In this document: piece by piece, positions 49,307-61,540 of the stretch
How positions within the stretch are numbered: the first letter of the stretch is position 1
How the letters are laid out: each line of letters starts with the position of its first letter
Source of the DNA: Daphnia pulex
Taxonomy: Eukaryota > Arthropoda > Branchiopoda > Diplostraca > Daphniidae
Length of the DNA: 64,000 nt
Assembly (NCBI RefSeq): GCF_021134715.1
Contig: NC_060028.1
Span: 7,586,501 to 7,650,500 of the forward strand
Direction of reading: 5' to 3'
Program-made: the position numbers and the translations under genes
Notes under the pieces: generated by a model
What the model saw: the letters and a program-made list of their open reading frames with translations, nothing else
The model's database searches: none
Told to the model about the DNA's origin: nothing

Positions 49307-51293
49307 ATGATTGTTTTTAGTGGACCAACCGTACCGAGCCGAACGGCGTTACAATGGTCACGCTTGGGAAATCCTTTGCAAGAATCATTATGGATCGTCG
49401 ATCAACCGCAGAGAGCCGTCAAACCTTTCGATTTAGCCAAGCAAAAACAAGTGAATCTGTCCGACTTGGCCAATGTCACCATTGACATTCTATGTCGACT
49501 TCAGATACTTTACAGCAACAACAACACCGGTGACGAATGGGTAAATTTAGTGTTTTATTTTGACGCTTTCGAATTTTCGTTATTCATTTTATTGTTGATT
49601 GCATTCATAAAGGTTTGGGAGTTGTCTGACGTCAACATTAGCGATATCGTTGACGCCCTCGGATTGGATGGATATGTAGCGCTAAGTGACGTCATCGTAC
49701 TGCCCCTATGGTTTAAAATCTTGATGACACTGCTCTTTGTCGGTTGCCTAATTTGGGCTTGCATCAGTAACGTGCGCATGCTCGTCGCCATTGGCATTCG
49801 CAGGTAATTCCCAGTGTTATTACATCAGACATTCCTGGGTTTTCATCATCGTTAACCTTTTATAGATCGTCTTGGTCCAAAACAAATGTGCTGATCGGAG
49901 CTTTAGCCCTAAGCGACTTGTTGACTGTCAGTTGTGCCACTCCGACCGAAATCTCGTTCGTGATTAATGACCTGAATGTTTGGGTAAATCCCATTGCAAG
50001 TCGCTTGGAAATTTTTTGTTTCATTCACAAAACATTTTATTTCATCATCAGAATTTCGGACAACTGGGTTGTGTCAGTTTCCCATTTCTACAGAGTGCTG
50101 CCATTCTTAGCAATGCGCTCATTTTGTGTTTGATTGCACACGATCGCTATGTCTGTGTGGTCAAGATGCATCCAAATGCCATCAATCAAAAACCAGGATG
50201 GTCAATCGTAGGGTCTATAATAGCTGTTTGGATCGTTTCTATCGGTATTCAAATTTTTTTAAAAAAAGAAACGACATGTATAATTTTTGTTTCTTTTCTT
50301 TTATTGATAATGTATGGGTTGATTATACGGTGGAAATATTCCTATAAGGTATCGCTCTGCCCTCATTTTGGATTTGGCGCGTCTACTATTTCATTTTGGT
50401 TGACGACATTCCTGACCCAGAAATTGGAATGGACTTTTGCAGTGTTTTCCCAACATGCAACGACAACTCCAAATTAGGTCCTAAAGTCTATCCGGCCTAT
50501 CATATTGTGAGTTACTTTAATTTTATAGTATCCCTTTATTTTTAATATTTAATTTGTGTATTTTCATTCAGATGTTATGTGGGGCCATTTTCGTACCATT
50601 ATTCCTCCTCTTCGTGGGTGTGTCACATTTTTCTAATATTGATTACTTCATTCCAAATTAAATTATGACATAATTTCTGTTTAGTACTCTACGGCCGAAT
50701 TGGTCATTTCCTCTGGGTACGTTCACCGATTGGAACAGGTGATTCCTCCAACCTCCAACTGGCAAGGAAGAAACGCATAGGTAACCCCACGAGAAAATTA
50801 CATTTAAGCTACACCCCTTGATTTAAATTTGATTTATTCAAAAGCTTGGGCCCTATTCTGGCTTGTGTTTTGGTTCTTCTTTTGCCGAATGCCCAACTGG
50901 ATTTTCGTGGTGGTCACAATGTTTGTAGATGAAGAACAAACCAGCGGCTTGCAAATGCTAAAAAGTACTTTGGTGTTTCTTTCGGTATTAAACACCCTCA
51001 TCAATCCATGGCTCTACTCTCAGCTCAACGAACCACTGAAGAAAAATTTGAAAAGTTGCAATGAAAAGCTCTGTGAGCAAATCTCCAGTTTGTATTGTTG
51101 TGGCACTGACAGTAAAATTGGTCTTCAAGACGAACAAGAACAACAAAATCAAGTGGAACCGGAAGAACCGAGAGTCGTTCAACAACAACCAAACGAAGTA
51201 GCCATTTTTACACTTGCCAACAAACAAGTTCACGCCGATGTGGTGACCCTGTCAAGTTCCAAGAACAAAACACGCCAAACTTATTTGGAATGA
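49307..51293 (+). CDS. Orphan class A G protein-coupled receptor
   Basis: Seven-pass receptor, 494 residues. Exons: 49307-49540, 49613-49803, 49866-49983, 50052-50244, 50349-50506, 50572-50617, 50685-50780, 50845-51293. A long N-terminal extracellular part carries sequons (NLS, NVT, NNT, NIS). TM1 is WFKILMTLLFVGCLIWACIS; TM2 has LALSDLL; TM3 ends in AHDRYVCVV (DRY intact) with its disulfide Cys in GQLGC; the second extracellular loop has DFCSVFPTC; TM7 has LINPWLYS (NPxxY). TM6 reads FWFFFCRMPNW, so the usual CWxP tryptophan is Arg. The tail is Gln/Glu-rich with a CC pair suited to palmitoylation. The overall look is peptide-receptor-like, but no subfamily is recognised. If the acceptor at 49319 is used, the true start lies further upstream. 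Confidence 0.87.
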
Positions 51294-51777
51294 CTTCATT
51301 GGAGATATTTTTCAATTAAATACTTTTTTTTTTCAAAATTATAAGCTTATTTATACGTATCAATATTTAAAAAGCCGGATTTCTTTTGTTTTAAATGTGT
51401 AATCTATTTAATTGCAATCAAAATTAATATAAATATAATCCCAAGGTCAAAAGATTGAAAGAACTTTCTGGCATCAGCTGTTCCTCGGGCGTTGTGAAAT
51501 TTGGGGGGTGAGCCCCCTCAGCTCGTGGCTGTAACCATGGAAACAATTTCTTTTCTTCTTTTTTTTTCGTCACGTGGGCTTCCTGTGGCAGCACGTGTGG
51601 GCTACTGATCATTCGCATGCGAATGAGCACGCGACCTAGGTCAGTTTTCGACAGCTTATTTGCGATTTATGGTCTCGTTATTTTAATGTGTAATATCAAT
51701 TAAAACAATCTTATCAAGAGAGAAAAAAGGAGAGGGAATTTGTTTTGGAAATAAAGTTTTAAATAAAAGCAAGCAAA
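51294..51777. other. Spacer between GPCR and helicase-like gene
   Basis: No gene seen. Contains E-box and CRE-like palindromes (TCACGTGGG near 51571, GCATGCGAATGC near 51614) that may belong to the downstream promoter. Confidence 0.45.
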
Positions 51778-54700
51778 ATGGATAAGTATAATCCTTCACT
51801 TGCTGCTGCGAAACTAGATGTTGTAAATGAACGTATCGATCAGCATATGTGTCAGCTCTTTCATACTGAAGTTCTGAAAAAGTTTAGCCATGATAGTCAA
51901 ACAGAAGGTGAGATTAATTGTTTTGTAGTATTGAGCAGTTCACTGATGAATATTTTTTCTCGACCATTAGAAATTCTACTTCCCTCTGTGCTCAACAATC
52001 TCAAGGAGCAAAAATCTTTTGTATTCCGTTTGTCTGATGGAATGGGCATGAATATAAGATCTTCTAAGTAAGTTTGCATTCATTATCTGTCGATAAGCTT
52101 ATTGCAATGATAACATCCTGCTCTTGAATCTTTGAAGGAATTCAAATATTGTGTTGACGAAGAAGCCAGATCCTATCAGAAGCAATTTCAACTTTCTTCA
52201 ACTTGCTCAAGCTTCAACATTACTACTTGCTGAAGATTTGAAGAATGTCTTACTTGACAATGATCCTCCTCAATCAGTCCGATTTAATGATAAATCTAAC
52301 CGAGGGAAATTCAGTGACAGTAAGTCTGTAAACCAGTGTTGAATGATTATTGAACTACATATTTATTTTACTTCTAGATGTGTCCCCATTGAGTATGAAC
52401 CGAATTGCAGGACGTTTGAACTTATCCGACAAACCACCATGTATCCCACTGTTTGGTGAAAGCGCCGCCTTTGTGCATCATCGCCGAAATTTGCCCATTT
52501 TTAAATATCGCCAAGAGATCCTCAACCAGTTAGAATGTCAGCAAGTCGTAATTATCGCTGGCAATGTGGGCTGTGGTAAAACAACTCAAGTTCCGCAGTA
52601 CATATTGGAAAATGCATATGAAAAAAAAGGAGCCTGCCGGATTATCAGCATCCAGCCACGCCGATTATCTGTTCATGCTGCTCTTGATCGCGTCATTGCA
52701 GAACGAGGCAAGTCTTGATTGCAGTTTAGATTATCATGAAAGAATTGTTTTCTTTACACTTCCATTAACAACAGGTGTGACTGGGGACAGATTAGTAGGA
52801 CATCAAACTCGACTTGAATCCAAAGGCACAGTCAATTGTCCGCTAATATTTTGCACGACTGGAGTTTTCCTTCGATCCCTTATAGAAAATGATCGTTGTC
52901 TTAAAGGGATAACTCATGTCATCATCGATCAGGTGCACGAACGTGACAGATTCACGGATCTTCTATTGGGTGTATTTCGCCTGCGGCTGTCTCAATACCC
53001 GGATTTGCGGCTTATCCTTCTATCCGCCGACATGGCGCCTCATGCCCTAGGCAACTATTTTCATCAGGAAAAGATCATTAGAGTTCCAGTGTCGTCCAAC
53101 CCCGTATCACAGCTGTTTTTGGAGGACATTCTCACCTGCACAAAATTCTTGTCAAAGCAAAAACTTTTGACTGGGGCTGGAGGAGTCAAGGGAGAGTTAA
53201 CCCTGGGCCCGGCAACTGTATTTGATGAACTCATCACCGAGGTTAGTTATTATTTAAATATCCTTTCTACCTTCCTGATTATAACTGTATTTTGTTTATT
53301 TTCCACTAGGCTTGGTACAATGGTTCCGACTTAATCTTCTTACACATTATGAAACTGGTGCGTGACGGTGCTATGCCCATTGACTACCAGCACTCTCAGA
53401 CCGGTATCACCGTCTTAATGGCCTCCGCAAATCATGGCAAACTGGACATAGTCAAGATGGCCATTTCTTTGGGGGCTGATCCTACTCTTCAAGTCAAAGG
53501 CATGACATCATACGATTTGGCAAACGAATTTGCTCGCCCCGAAGTGGCCGACTTGCTTTTATCTTACAGCCAAGTGTTCTACAATGAAGTTGGCAACAAT
53601 GTCGTCATTCAGGAGCCTTTAACAGTGAACTACAATTCACCAGATGATGTTCTGAAGAGTTTCTATGCAAAGTATAGTCAAGATCACGCCAACTTGGATC
53701 TGATCATCGAAGTCCTTAATTATGTTCAGGGCTATTCTCAACCTGGAACTATCCTTGTTTTACTGCCAGCTTATAGCGAGGTCGTTGAACTCAGAGACAT
53801 GATTATCGCCAGCACTTCATCACTCAAAAACAAGTTGGAGGTGCATACCTTACATGGACACTTGTTCCCGAATGACTTTAAGAAGATTTTCTGCCCCGCT
53901 CCGGCCGACAAGCGTAAGGTCATCCTGTCTACTAACATTGCAGAGACCAGCATCAGCTTTGACGACGTTATTTGCGTTATCGATTCGGGACTTTTTCGCG
54001 ACAGAGAGAACGACGTAGTTTTCACAAACCCGAAAAAGACCCAATGGATTTCCAAGGTAAATTTTTTGAACACTAACTTCGGTCTGTTTCCCGACCTAGT
54101 TTGTTACTTACCAACAGATGGCGTCGTTATAATAAAATCTGAAATTCCATTGATTTTGGAGAACAAAATTTTTAATTCATTTTTATCACTGTTTAGGCTT
54201 CAGCGGCACAGCGTGTTATGCACGTTCGTAATGGTGGTATCGTCTTTCATCTGTACCCGCGTTCGACCTTGGATGGCTTGCAAGAATATCCTGTGCCCGA
54301 AATCACGCGTGATTCCTTGATTGACGTGTGCCTTTTTGCTCGCTTGATCATCCCAGAAGACATGCGATTACCGCAGTTCTTTTGCAGCTTGCCTGATGGT
54401 CCACCGACCACAGCTGTCCACCAGGCTATAGAAATCCTTGAATCTATTGATGCTTTCGACAGTCAAAGCAAGGTTATTGAGACTGAATTAAATCACCTTA
54501 TTCTTAATTAAATTTATTTATTAACTTATCTAAAATTGGGTTGCTTGTTTTCTTTCAGGTTACCGATGTCGGTTTGCGCCTCATTGACTTGTCAGTAGAG
54601 CCCAGATTGGGTAAAATATTGCTTGTGAGTGTTGGACTCAGGTGTCTTGATCCAGTTCTGACAATTATCTGTTGCTTGGGTAATTTATTGATAAATGTTA

Positions 54701-56502
54701 TTATAAAACATTAAATAATGCAATTTTTTAAATAGCACGAGATGACCCTTTCATAACACCTGTGTCTCCTGACGAACGCAAAGTTGCGATTATGCGAAGG
54801 TATGATCTAGCCCCAGATTATCTCAGCGACCATCTGGCTCTTTTGAGAGCTTATCACCTGTGGGAAAAGGGTAATGACGAAGGTCGAAAGCGCCAGGTAA
54901 AAATATAGAAAGTTATGATGGATTTCAATTTGGCTAATTTGTGGGTTGACAGGTTTGCCAAGAAAATTATCTTTCGGTGGCCAACATCGAGCTTGTTTTC
55001 TTGCTTCGAGTGTTGTTAGTCGGTGAACTGCGTGCCAGTGGGTACGTTCGCAGCCGCGGGAGCGCAGATATTCGCAATCTCAATATTCACTCTGAAAGTT
55101 GGACAGCTATTAAAGCCGCGCTAACTGCGGGTCTGTATCCCAACCTTGCGCGTTACTCACCAACAGATGGCGGCATTATAACCCAGAACGAAACGCGATC
55201 TCAATTTCATTTTACTTCCACTCTTCTGGTTCAAGAAGGACGAAATAATGGTTTGGGATTTGTCGCTGCTTCTTCAGCTGACACTTCTTCTATCCATCCG
55301 GTTAGTGTTTCAATTAGATCATTTAAAGCTGGCACACCTTATCTACTTTTTCTTTCTTTGTATGTGATGATGGACATGTTTGATAAATTCAGTTGCTCCA
55401 GAAACATTCATCAAAAACATCCCATACTGTCCTGACTAGCCCTTGGGTCATATTCGAAGATCAGCAAAGAGCAGGACAATTTACTGTGCTTCGTTGCTGT
55501 AGTGTTGTTACACCCATCACTGCCCTCCTTTTTGCTGGCCATCTGGGATCTGAAATTCAAATCGTCCAACTCAATCAGGTTTTTATTTCCCTTTTCGTTT
55601 TTTTTTTAATTTCTTCATATTTTTGCTAGCTTTCTCATTTATTTGTCCTTACATTTTTAGAATGAGCATCAAGAGATACTTAATCATTTGGAAGAAAGTG
55701 ACGAAGATTCCGATGATATTGATGATGATGAAATGCGAAAGTTATGCCAAGAACTGCATTTGCAACATATTAGCGAGGATATCCTTGGCCTCAATAGGGT
55801 CGCCAAGAGCAACAAAAGACTGTCGAGACCACGGAAACATTTTGTTATCTTAAAAATCGACGAATTCATTGGTTTCGTAGTTGATTCCTATGTTGCCCAG
55901 CTCATCATGAACACTCGGAAAAAGTTTCAGGTAATTTTTCTTCTTTTATGTTGATTTTTTTTAAACACCATAAAGAAAACTCTTTTGATTTATTTTTCAA
56001 GACAATTTTGGCCAAATGTATTCGAGAGCCAGGAAGGAATTGCAGCGTCGGGGAAGAAGGCGTCATGCGTACCGTGCTCAGTTTGCTCTCATCGGAAGAA
56101 ATGGGTATGCAGGTACCTCAGCCATCGGGAGTTGGCAGGCGACCAACAAACGTTTCGGCCGATTCCATGTTGGTTACTCCAGAGCTCAAACCAGAAGAGT
56201 TATATCCCATCAGGCGATACATGACGTACACCCCTCCACCCAAAGGCTATTCATATGAAAGTCATGAGTATAACAACAGCTTTGTTACCTCTGGAATTGG
56301 CTCGACTGCCTCCAAGAACCGAATCAAACCAAACAGGCTGAACAAGACTACCGATTATCGAGAAGTATTCCCGAACCCAACACCTGTACCCTCTATGAAT
56401 TTAAGCTTCCAAGGAACGCCCAGCGTGATGCCCAACGTCACTCCTGTCCGCGGCCGACCCCTCTGCAAGTCTTATAGTTACAATTACTCTGAAGGAAATT
56501 GA
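51778..56502 (+). CDS. YTHDC2/Bgcn-like DEAH helicase homologue, catalytically degenerate
   Basis: Protein of 1271 residues. Exons: 51778-51907, 51971-52067, 52138-52319, 52378-52707, 52775-53241, 53310-54056, 54197-54472, 54559-54679, 54736-54896, 54953-55300, 55393-55578, 55661-55930, 56002-56502. Order: R3H-like N-terminus (FRLSDGMGMNIRSSK), RecA1 domain, ankyrin repeats inserted in the helicase core (TGITVLMASANHGKLDIVK, GADPTLQVKGMTSYDLA), RecA2, helicase-associated domain, OB-fold-like end and a Pro/Asn/Ser-rich tail. This ankyrin insertion is the hallmark of YTHDC2 and Drosophila Bgcn. Motif I (GNVGCGKTT) and motif V (STNIAETSISFDDV) are kept, but motif II is DQVH rather than DEVH and motif VI is QRVMHVRN rather than QRxGRxGR. 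No YTH domain is seen. As in Bgcn, a scaffold role in germline mRNA control is inferred. Confidence 0.88.
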
Positions 56503-57143
56503 TGGATTAATTTTTTTTTACTTCTGGGGTTTTCCACTTGGGGAAAGAACTCTTTCACCATGTTTTGATTCCTTTTTTAATTTATTTTTTTACTTGCCGG
56601 TTTTATTTTGTTTGGCGTTAAAATTAGTTTTACCAGTTTACCGAATCTGTGCTACTCTGGTTCCAGTTTTATCCACTTTATAATTCCTTGCTTTTAAAAT
56701 GCCCAATGTTTCCTTCTCCAAACTTCCAAAATGGTACTGTAGCAAACAGTATGTTTATTTTGGAAGGTGTGATTCTGTTCGCCAGTTGTTCTTGTCGCTC
56801 CAATAACGAAAGGGTGCCCTAATTCGCTGTTCACTTGTCGTAGCATGCTCGTGTACCCAATATCCCTTCGCACCTTGTGTTGCCGTCTGTTGGACAGACG
56901 GGCTTTTTTCAATAATCAAGATGTAAAATGTTACATTTTTTTTCGAGTAATTTTTTAAAAATTAGCTACACCGAGTAGTTGTAAAATTGTAATGCGTGTT
57001 TACATTAGGCGGTTCTAAAAAAAAAACAGCTGGGCTTAAAACTGTGATAAAAATACGCCGTAAAATCTGGAAGCGTCAGGATACAATACTTTAAAAATAT
57101 TTATACAATGCATTGGTAAATATTGATATATCAACGAAGAGAT
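56503..57143. other. Spacer between convergent genes
   Basis: 3' regions of the helicase-like and coiled-coil genes. A frame at 56694-56912 (-) has no family features. Nothing else seen. Confidence 0.5.
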
Positions 57144-58597
57144 TCAATCGGGAGAGTCGAACATGGAGGTTGATGGTTGACTAGAAAATCCGCTTACGGA
57201 ATAACTCGAATCACGAGAGATCAAAGCTCTCTGTAAAATATTTCGAAGAATTAGACGTATAAGCTCCGTTATTTCGTGACCGTAGAAAATGTACAAAAAA
57301 ACTTACTGAACGGGCTTTTCTTAGCCCCCAATTCTCCTGTTGCAACTTGAGAATCATTTGTTTGGCGACTTCTTTTTCCCGATCAGACTGTAATCGGTTT
57401 TGTCGTTCGGTGGCTAAATCTGATTCACGAGCTTTCATCTACAGTGGTGAGTGATACGTGAGTGCTTGAGTAGAATTTTAATGAGAAATTTAATACTTGA
57501 ATTGTCATAGCCTCCAACTTCTGACGTAATTCTTTCTGTTCTTTCTCTTTCTGCTCCTCTGACTCTTTTAGGGTGTTAACCAGCAATTTGACTTGTTCAG
57601 TTTGCTCTTTATTTTGATGAATCCACCGGTTCAGAGTCAAAACCATCTGCAAGATAATCAACGGTAAGCATGAAATCCCCTAGCTTTAATAATGATTTGT
57701 TAATTTGAAATTTAATGAACTGTCAGTCTCGTGAGAACCCGAGGTCAAGAATGACGTGTTATGTCCATGTCTGGAATATTTTCCTTTCCCACACAAGGAT
57801 ATGGTAAACAAAAATAAAATTCATAAAATTTAAACGTACGCTATTCATGGCTTGGCGCATGCGAATGTTTTCCTCCATTATGTTTCTCAGCGGTTGGTAA
57901 TGCACGGAAGAGCAACAATTAAGAACCGAAGGGGCTAACCCTTTGTTGCTTGTGGTTTCGCTAGTACTAAAATCGTCAGTGTTGAGCATTGACGAGCCGG
58001 CCGATTGTTCCTTATCCGCCCCCAGCTGCGGCATTGAGCAAGCGAAGCCGCATTTGTCTTCGTAACCACTTGCGCAATCCTCAAGCGTCTGGTTCTTCCT
58101 AGAAATAATTATTTGATTATTTATTTTATAGTGCCTCGAAGACTACGTAATAAAATGATGCCATCATATGGGAAAAAAAACTACAAGTTACCCTGCGGCC
58201 AATTCTAAGAAATTATGTTTCCTGCAGTCATGTTCAACAAGGTAAGGTCTATTGATTGCGGCCTTAAATCTAACTGAGTCACTGGGTTGAATAATAGATA
58301 TAAATTGTGGTCCCCCCTTGCCTAAGCATTTCCTGTCACGATTTTATTTCAGCAGAAATTTCAAAAAATCATGACGAATCCCATGAACTCATGTTAACCA
58401 ATCTGAAAATCAATTTCATGGTTCGTTGACGTTACACAATAATGGAACCAAAACACTTGAAAGTAATTTTTTTTTAACCGGGGGAAAACCCGCAGGGGGA
58501 GTTAATTTTCAATAACATGTAAAACAAATATTTCTTACCCGTCCTGAAGTTGATTTTGCGACACCACGTCATCCGCAGTCGCGTCGACGAGAGAAAC
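57144..58597 (-). CDS. Coiled-coil protein, 5' end not found
   Basis: Five exons join in frame: 58597-58539, 58098-57840, 57646-57497, 57438-57307, 57230-57144. The product has a Ser/Thr-rich N-terminal part (MLNTDDFSTSETTSNKG), then PLRNIMEENIRMRQAMN and long heptad-like segments (EQTEQVKLLVNTLKESEEQK, EKEVAKQMILKLQQENWGLR), ending FSSQPSTSMFDSPD. Overall this looks like a cytosolic adaptor with a parallel coiled coil, reminiscent of the optineurin/NEMO style, but no diagnostic motif is seen and no family is claimed. The first exon listed starts in phase 0 without Met; the start codon must lie in an upstream exon not identified, or at the in-frame Met at 58034. The bases upstream contain a possible opposite-strand gene. 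Confidence 0.6.
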
Positions 58598-58646
58598 CTG
58601 CGGAAGAGGATCCAGTGTTTGTTAAACTCAAGAGCCAGTGAATACA

Positions 58647-58912
58647 ATGACGGCAGCGTTAGAAAGTGGTTGTGTTCAAGGGCGTGCCTTCTACACGACT
58701 GACGACTGGTCGGCGCTTTTCTATGTAAGGCAAAATAATGTTACAAACATTCAATAATATACACTAACGCCACCTTTAGACGATGGTGGAACTACAAAAG
58801 CAGGATTTTGATCACGAGTTTTCTAGAAAAAATATTATGGTAAGTAGTAGTAAATATGCCTAGTATTTTAAATAACTCGTTTTTCTAGTTTACGAATGTC
58901 ATAAAACGATAA
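58647..58912 (+). CDS. Possible small spliced gene, unknown product
   Basis: An ATG at 58647 opens a frame (MTAALESGCVQGRAFYTTDD…) that crosses two well-formed introns: exons 58647-58724, 58780-58839 and 58889-58912, with donors TAT|GTAAGG and ATG|GTAAGT, a good ACTAAC branch site before the second exon and acceptor TTTTTCTAG. The product would be 53 residues, no family recognised. Exon 3 could also belong to a longer frame in another phase. It lies head to head with the coiled-coil gene, so the two could share a promoter. Splice sites are good, but so short a product is weak support. Confidence 0.3.
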
Positions 58913-59635
58913 ATCATTTGTTGGAGCGACTGCCAGAGTTGGATAAGTATGACACAAATCGTCTGGACAGCTAGGGTCTGCTATGGGTAGTTTTACATCG
59001 AGCCGAGTGCACCTGGCCTTAACCGTTATGGCAGCTCCCACTCCAAAAGGGAATTTCCCGTTCCCCGTTCGCTTTTGGAAATTTTTTGGGTGAATTACCG
59101 CAGTGAAAGAAATCAAGGCCACAACGCAAACCGCGTTTAATGGTTAAAACGTTTAATTCCATGTCCTTGTAGAATATGTAGATAAACACATTTCCTACTT
59201 CGGTATTGATTTACTAGTAAAATTTTAGCGGAAATACGATAAAAAAAATCAATGTAAGTATCTTTAAACTAGAAACGACTTAAGCTCGTTTAAACACGGG
59301 AGATTACCTAGATTGTTGCATTGTTATGTTTTCCGCATATTTGACCTTTCATTATTTTTCTAATCGATGTTGTTTTTTCCCTGCGCATCCCAATTCAAAA
59401 TGACGACAGGATGATCAGGAAAAAAAAGTTGAAAACAGTTTGAGCAGTGACGTATGCATAGCTTGACTTTCCCCCTGTTATCAACCCTGATAAGATATCC
59501 ATTCGTTCTAGCTGAGTTTAGTGCATGTAAAAAATTTTAAACAGTTGTTCTTATCCATGCCTTTGGGCGTTACCGACTGACCAAGTATTTTGAGAAAAAA
59601 ATCTTTCTCCTTTTTAGCACAAATTAAAATTCAAA
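58913..59635. other. Spacer upstream of the clarin-like gene
   Basis: AT-rich. A minus-strand frame at 58868-59122 begins with GTG, not ATG, and has no recognisable domain. Nothing else seen. Confidence 0.45.
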
Positions 59636-60892
59636 ATGGGCGCTCTAGACAATAAGTTGTTTGTTAAAAAAGGCATGTACATTTTGGCAGGTGTTTTTAG
59701 TTTACTTGGTATAATCTTCAACAGTGTTGCATTGGGTACCAATAACTGGATTGTCTCCGAAGGCAGTCGTAAGATTTTATTTCATTTCGTTTTAAAAAAT
59801 CATTTTTGTTTTCATACTAAAACGGTTAGTTATTTTTCAGAAAATTCGACGGAGGATCCTTCTGTGATTTCTGTAAACTATGGACTGTTTAATGGCCACA
59901 AATCGTTAAAAGGGAAATTGGATATATCGCCGGTTTCCTACAGTTTGGCTGGTCAGCCTTATGCCTTTAGATTTTTTAGAAACATACTAAAGATTTTTTC
60001 TTTAGTTTATTGTCTTTCTGGCGAAGGCATTTGCTTGGTGAGCTGCGGAACGACAGACGAAGAAAAACAACAGGAATTTGATTATCTCAGATTTGGCGCA
60101 CAGCCTTTTGCATGCAGTCCTAAAACAGCAATAAGGTCTACTAGCAGGTTCATTTTATAGATCCTGTGTCCAATAAATTACAAAATTCTACGTGAATTAT
60201 TTACAAAATATTTATATTTATCAGATCTCATCTTATACAACTGGCAAATGATATTCCCGTTGAACGAACTTCACGTTCAGAACCAGTAAGACCGAACGAA
60301 GAGTTTATGGACTACGGGCTGTGGGTTACTACCCTTGTTTTCTTATCGTTCATGCTGGCCTTTCAAATAATTTCGGCCGGGTTGTGTTTTTTCAACACGG
60401 CAACTGTACCCATTGAGACTTTGGTAGGACCAATGGGCATCTATTTGAGCAATGGCGTTGTAGGTATGTAAATGTAGCAAATATCCCTTCGGCATTTCTC
60501 TTTTCATATCAAAATGTTCTTTTGAATTTTCTACTTTATTTTAATCTGTGTGTTTTTTTTTCAGTATTATCTGGAATAATTACTTTGTCGCTATGGGGGG
60601 ATTTATATTCATCGGGATTGTCATCTGAATTAGCGATTCAAGAAACAATACTAGATAAATACATCATGAGCTCAACTAACCTCGGCTTCTCGTATTGGTT
60701 GGTGGATAATTACCAATTAGTTCTCTTCCACATAAAATTGATTTCACAAAATTTCTGTGCAGGTTTGTACTTTGGACTCTGATACTGGCTATCGCTACAA
60801 TGGTGTGCATTCGGTTCCGCAACTCTTTAAAAAAATTCAGCAACCAGAACGATGGCGTAGAAAGATCAGCTCCAGGCGGAATGTTATACTAG
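59636..60892 (+). CDS. Clarin-family four-pass membrane protein
   Basis: Tetraspan membrane protein of about 295 residues. Exons: 59636-59768, 59841-59951, 60006-60147, 60225-60463, 60565-60697, 60763-60892. TM1 is YILAGVFSLLGIIFNSVALG followed by TNNWI; the first extracellular loop has VNYGLFNGHKS and two Cys-containing segments (GEGICLVSCG, GAQPFACSP). Later come TM2 (WVTTLVFLSFMLAFQIISAG), PIETLVGPMGIYLSNGVV, a third TM, a loop and TM4 (FVLWTLILAIATMVCI). YGLF-G, P-ETL-GP-G-YL and a C-terminal -MLY match the clarin pattern (human clarin-1 ends in LMY). Clarins act in sensory-cell and actin-linked membrane organisation in vertebrates; the arthropod role is unclear. The 54-base intron 59952-60005 is in frame without stop, so it may be retained. 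Polyadenylation signal near 61061. Confidence 0.8.
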
Positions 60893-61060
60893 TTATTATA
60901 ATAGGGTTGCTTACAATTTTTCTCAGTCCCATGAACAGTTGGATAAACATAATTTTTCCCCCCAAACAATGATGGTGATGCAACACGAATGACGCAACGT
61001 TTCCCTTCTTATATAACGATGAAGAATTTTTCCTTTTTAAAAAATTATAAAACTATGCAT

Positions 61061-61066
61061 AATAAA
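61061..61066 (+). promoter_or_regulatory. Polyadenylation signal of the clarin-like gene
   Basis: AATAAA about 170 bases after the stop codon. Confidence 0.6.
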
Positions 61067-61540
61067 ATTGTAAATTTATGGAAACCACAGTTCTAGACTT
61101 ATTAAAAAAAAAAGACTCTGTAAAAAAGCAATAAAACAATTTAATTATCTGTCTGTCTGGAACTTAAAGAAAAAAAAGAAAAAAACCCAGACAGCTTTCT
61201 TCGAACGACGGTTCACTTCCGACTTTCGGATGAGCGGTGTCTCCATAAAATATGAACGCACTCCACCAACTTTTTATTTTAGCGCTAGATGGCGGTTCTC
61301 TTTGTTTTCATCTGATATCATCTGTGCTCTGTGCAGTACCACTGCAGTCTGTGGGTTAACGGTGACGATATATGGACGTAGTCGTTCGTTATTTTACTGT
61401 TAAAAACTTAAATTTAAACTGACTGAATTTTTGAAATTTTCAGTTACTTAACGTTTTTTCATTTGTTGAAGATAAATTTTCTTGCCCATGATATTTGATG
61501 CCTATATATTTGTTCCTGAATAACCCAGTTGCTTATAGAA
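61067..61540. other. Spacer and CHMP7 promoter region
   Basis: Nothing recognised apart from A-rich runs. Contains the presumed CHMP7 5' UTR. Confidence 0.45.

Noticed and set aside
58868-59122. Minus-strand frame that could be an upstream exon of the coiled-coil gene
   Set aside because: Begins with GTG rather than ATG; joining it to 58597 needs a weak donor and a long intron for this window.
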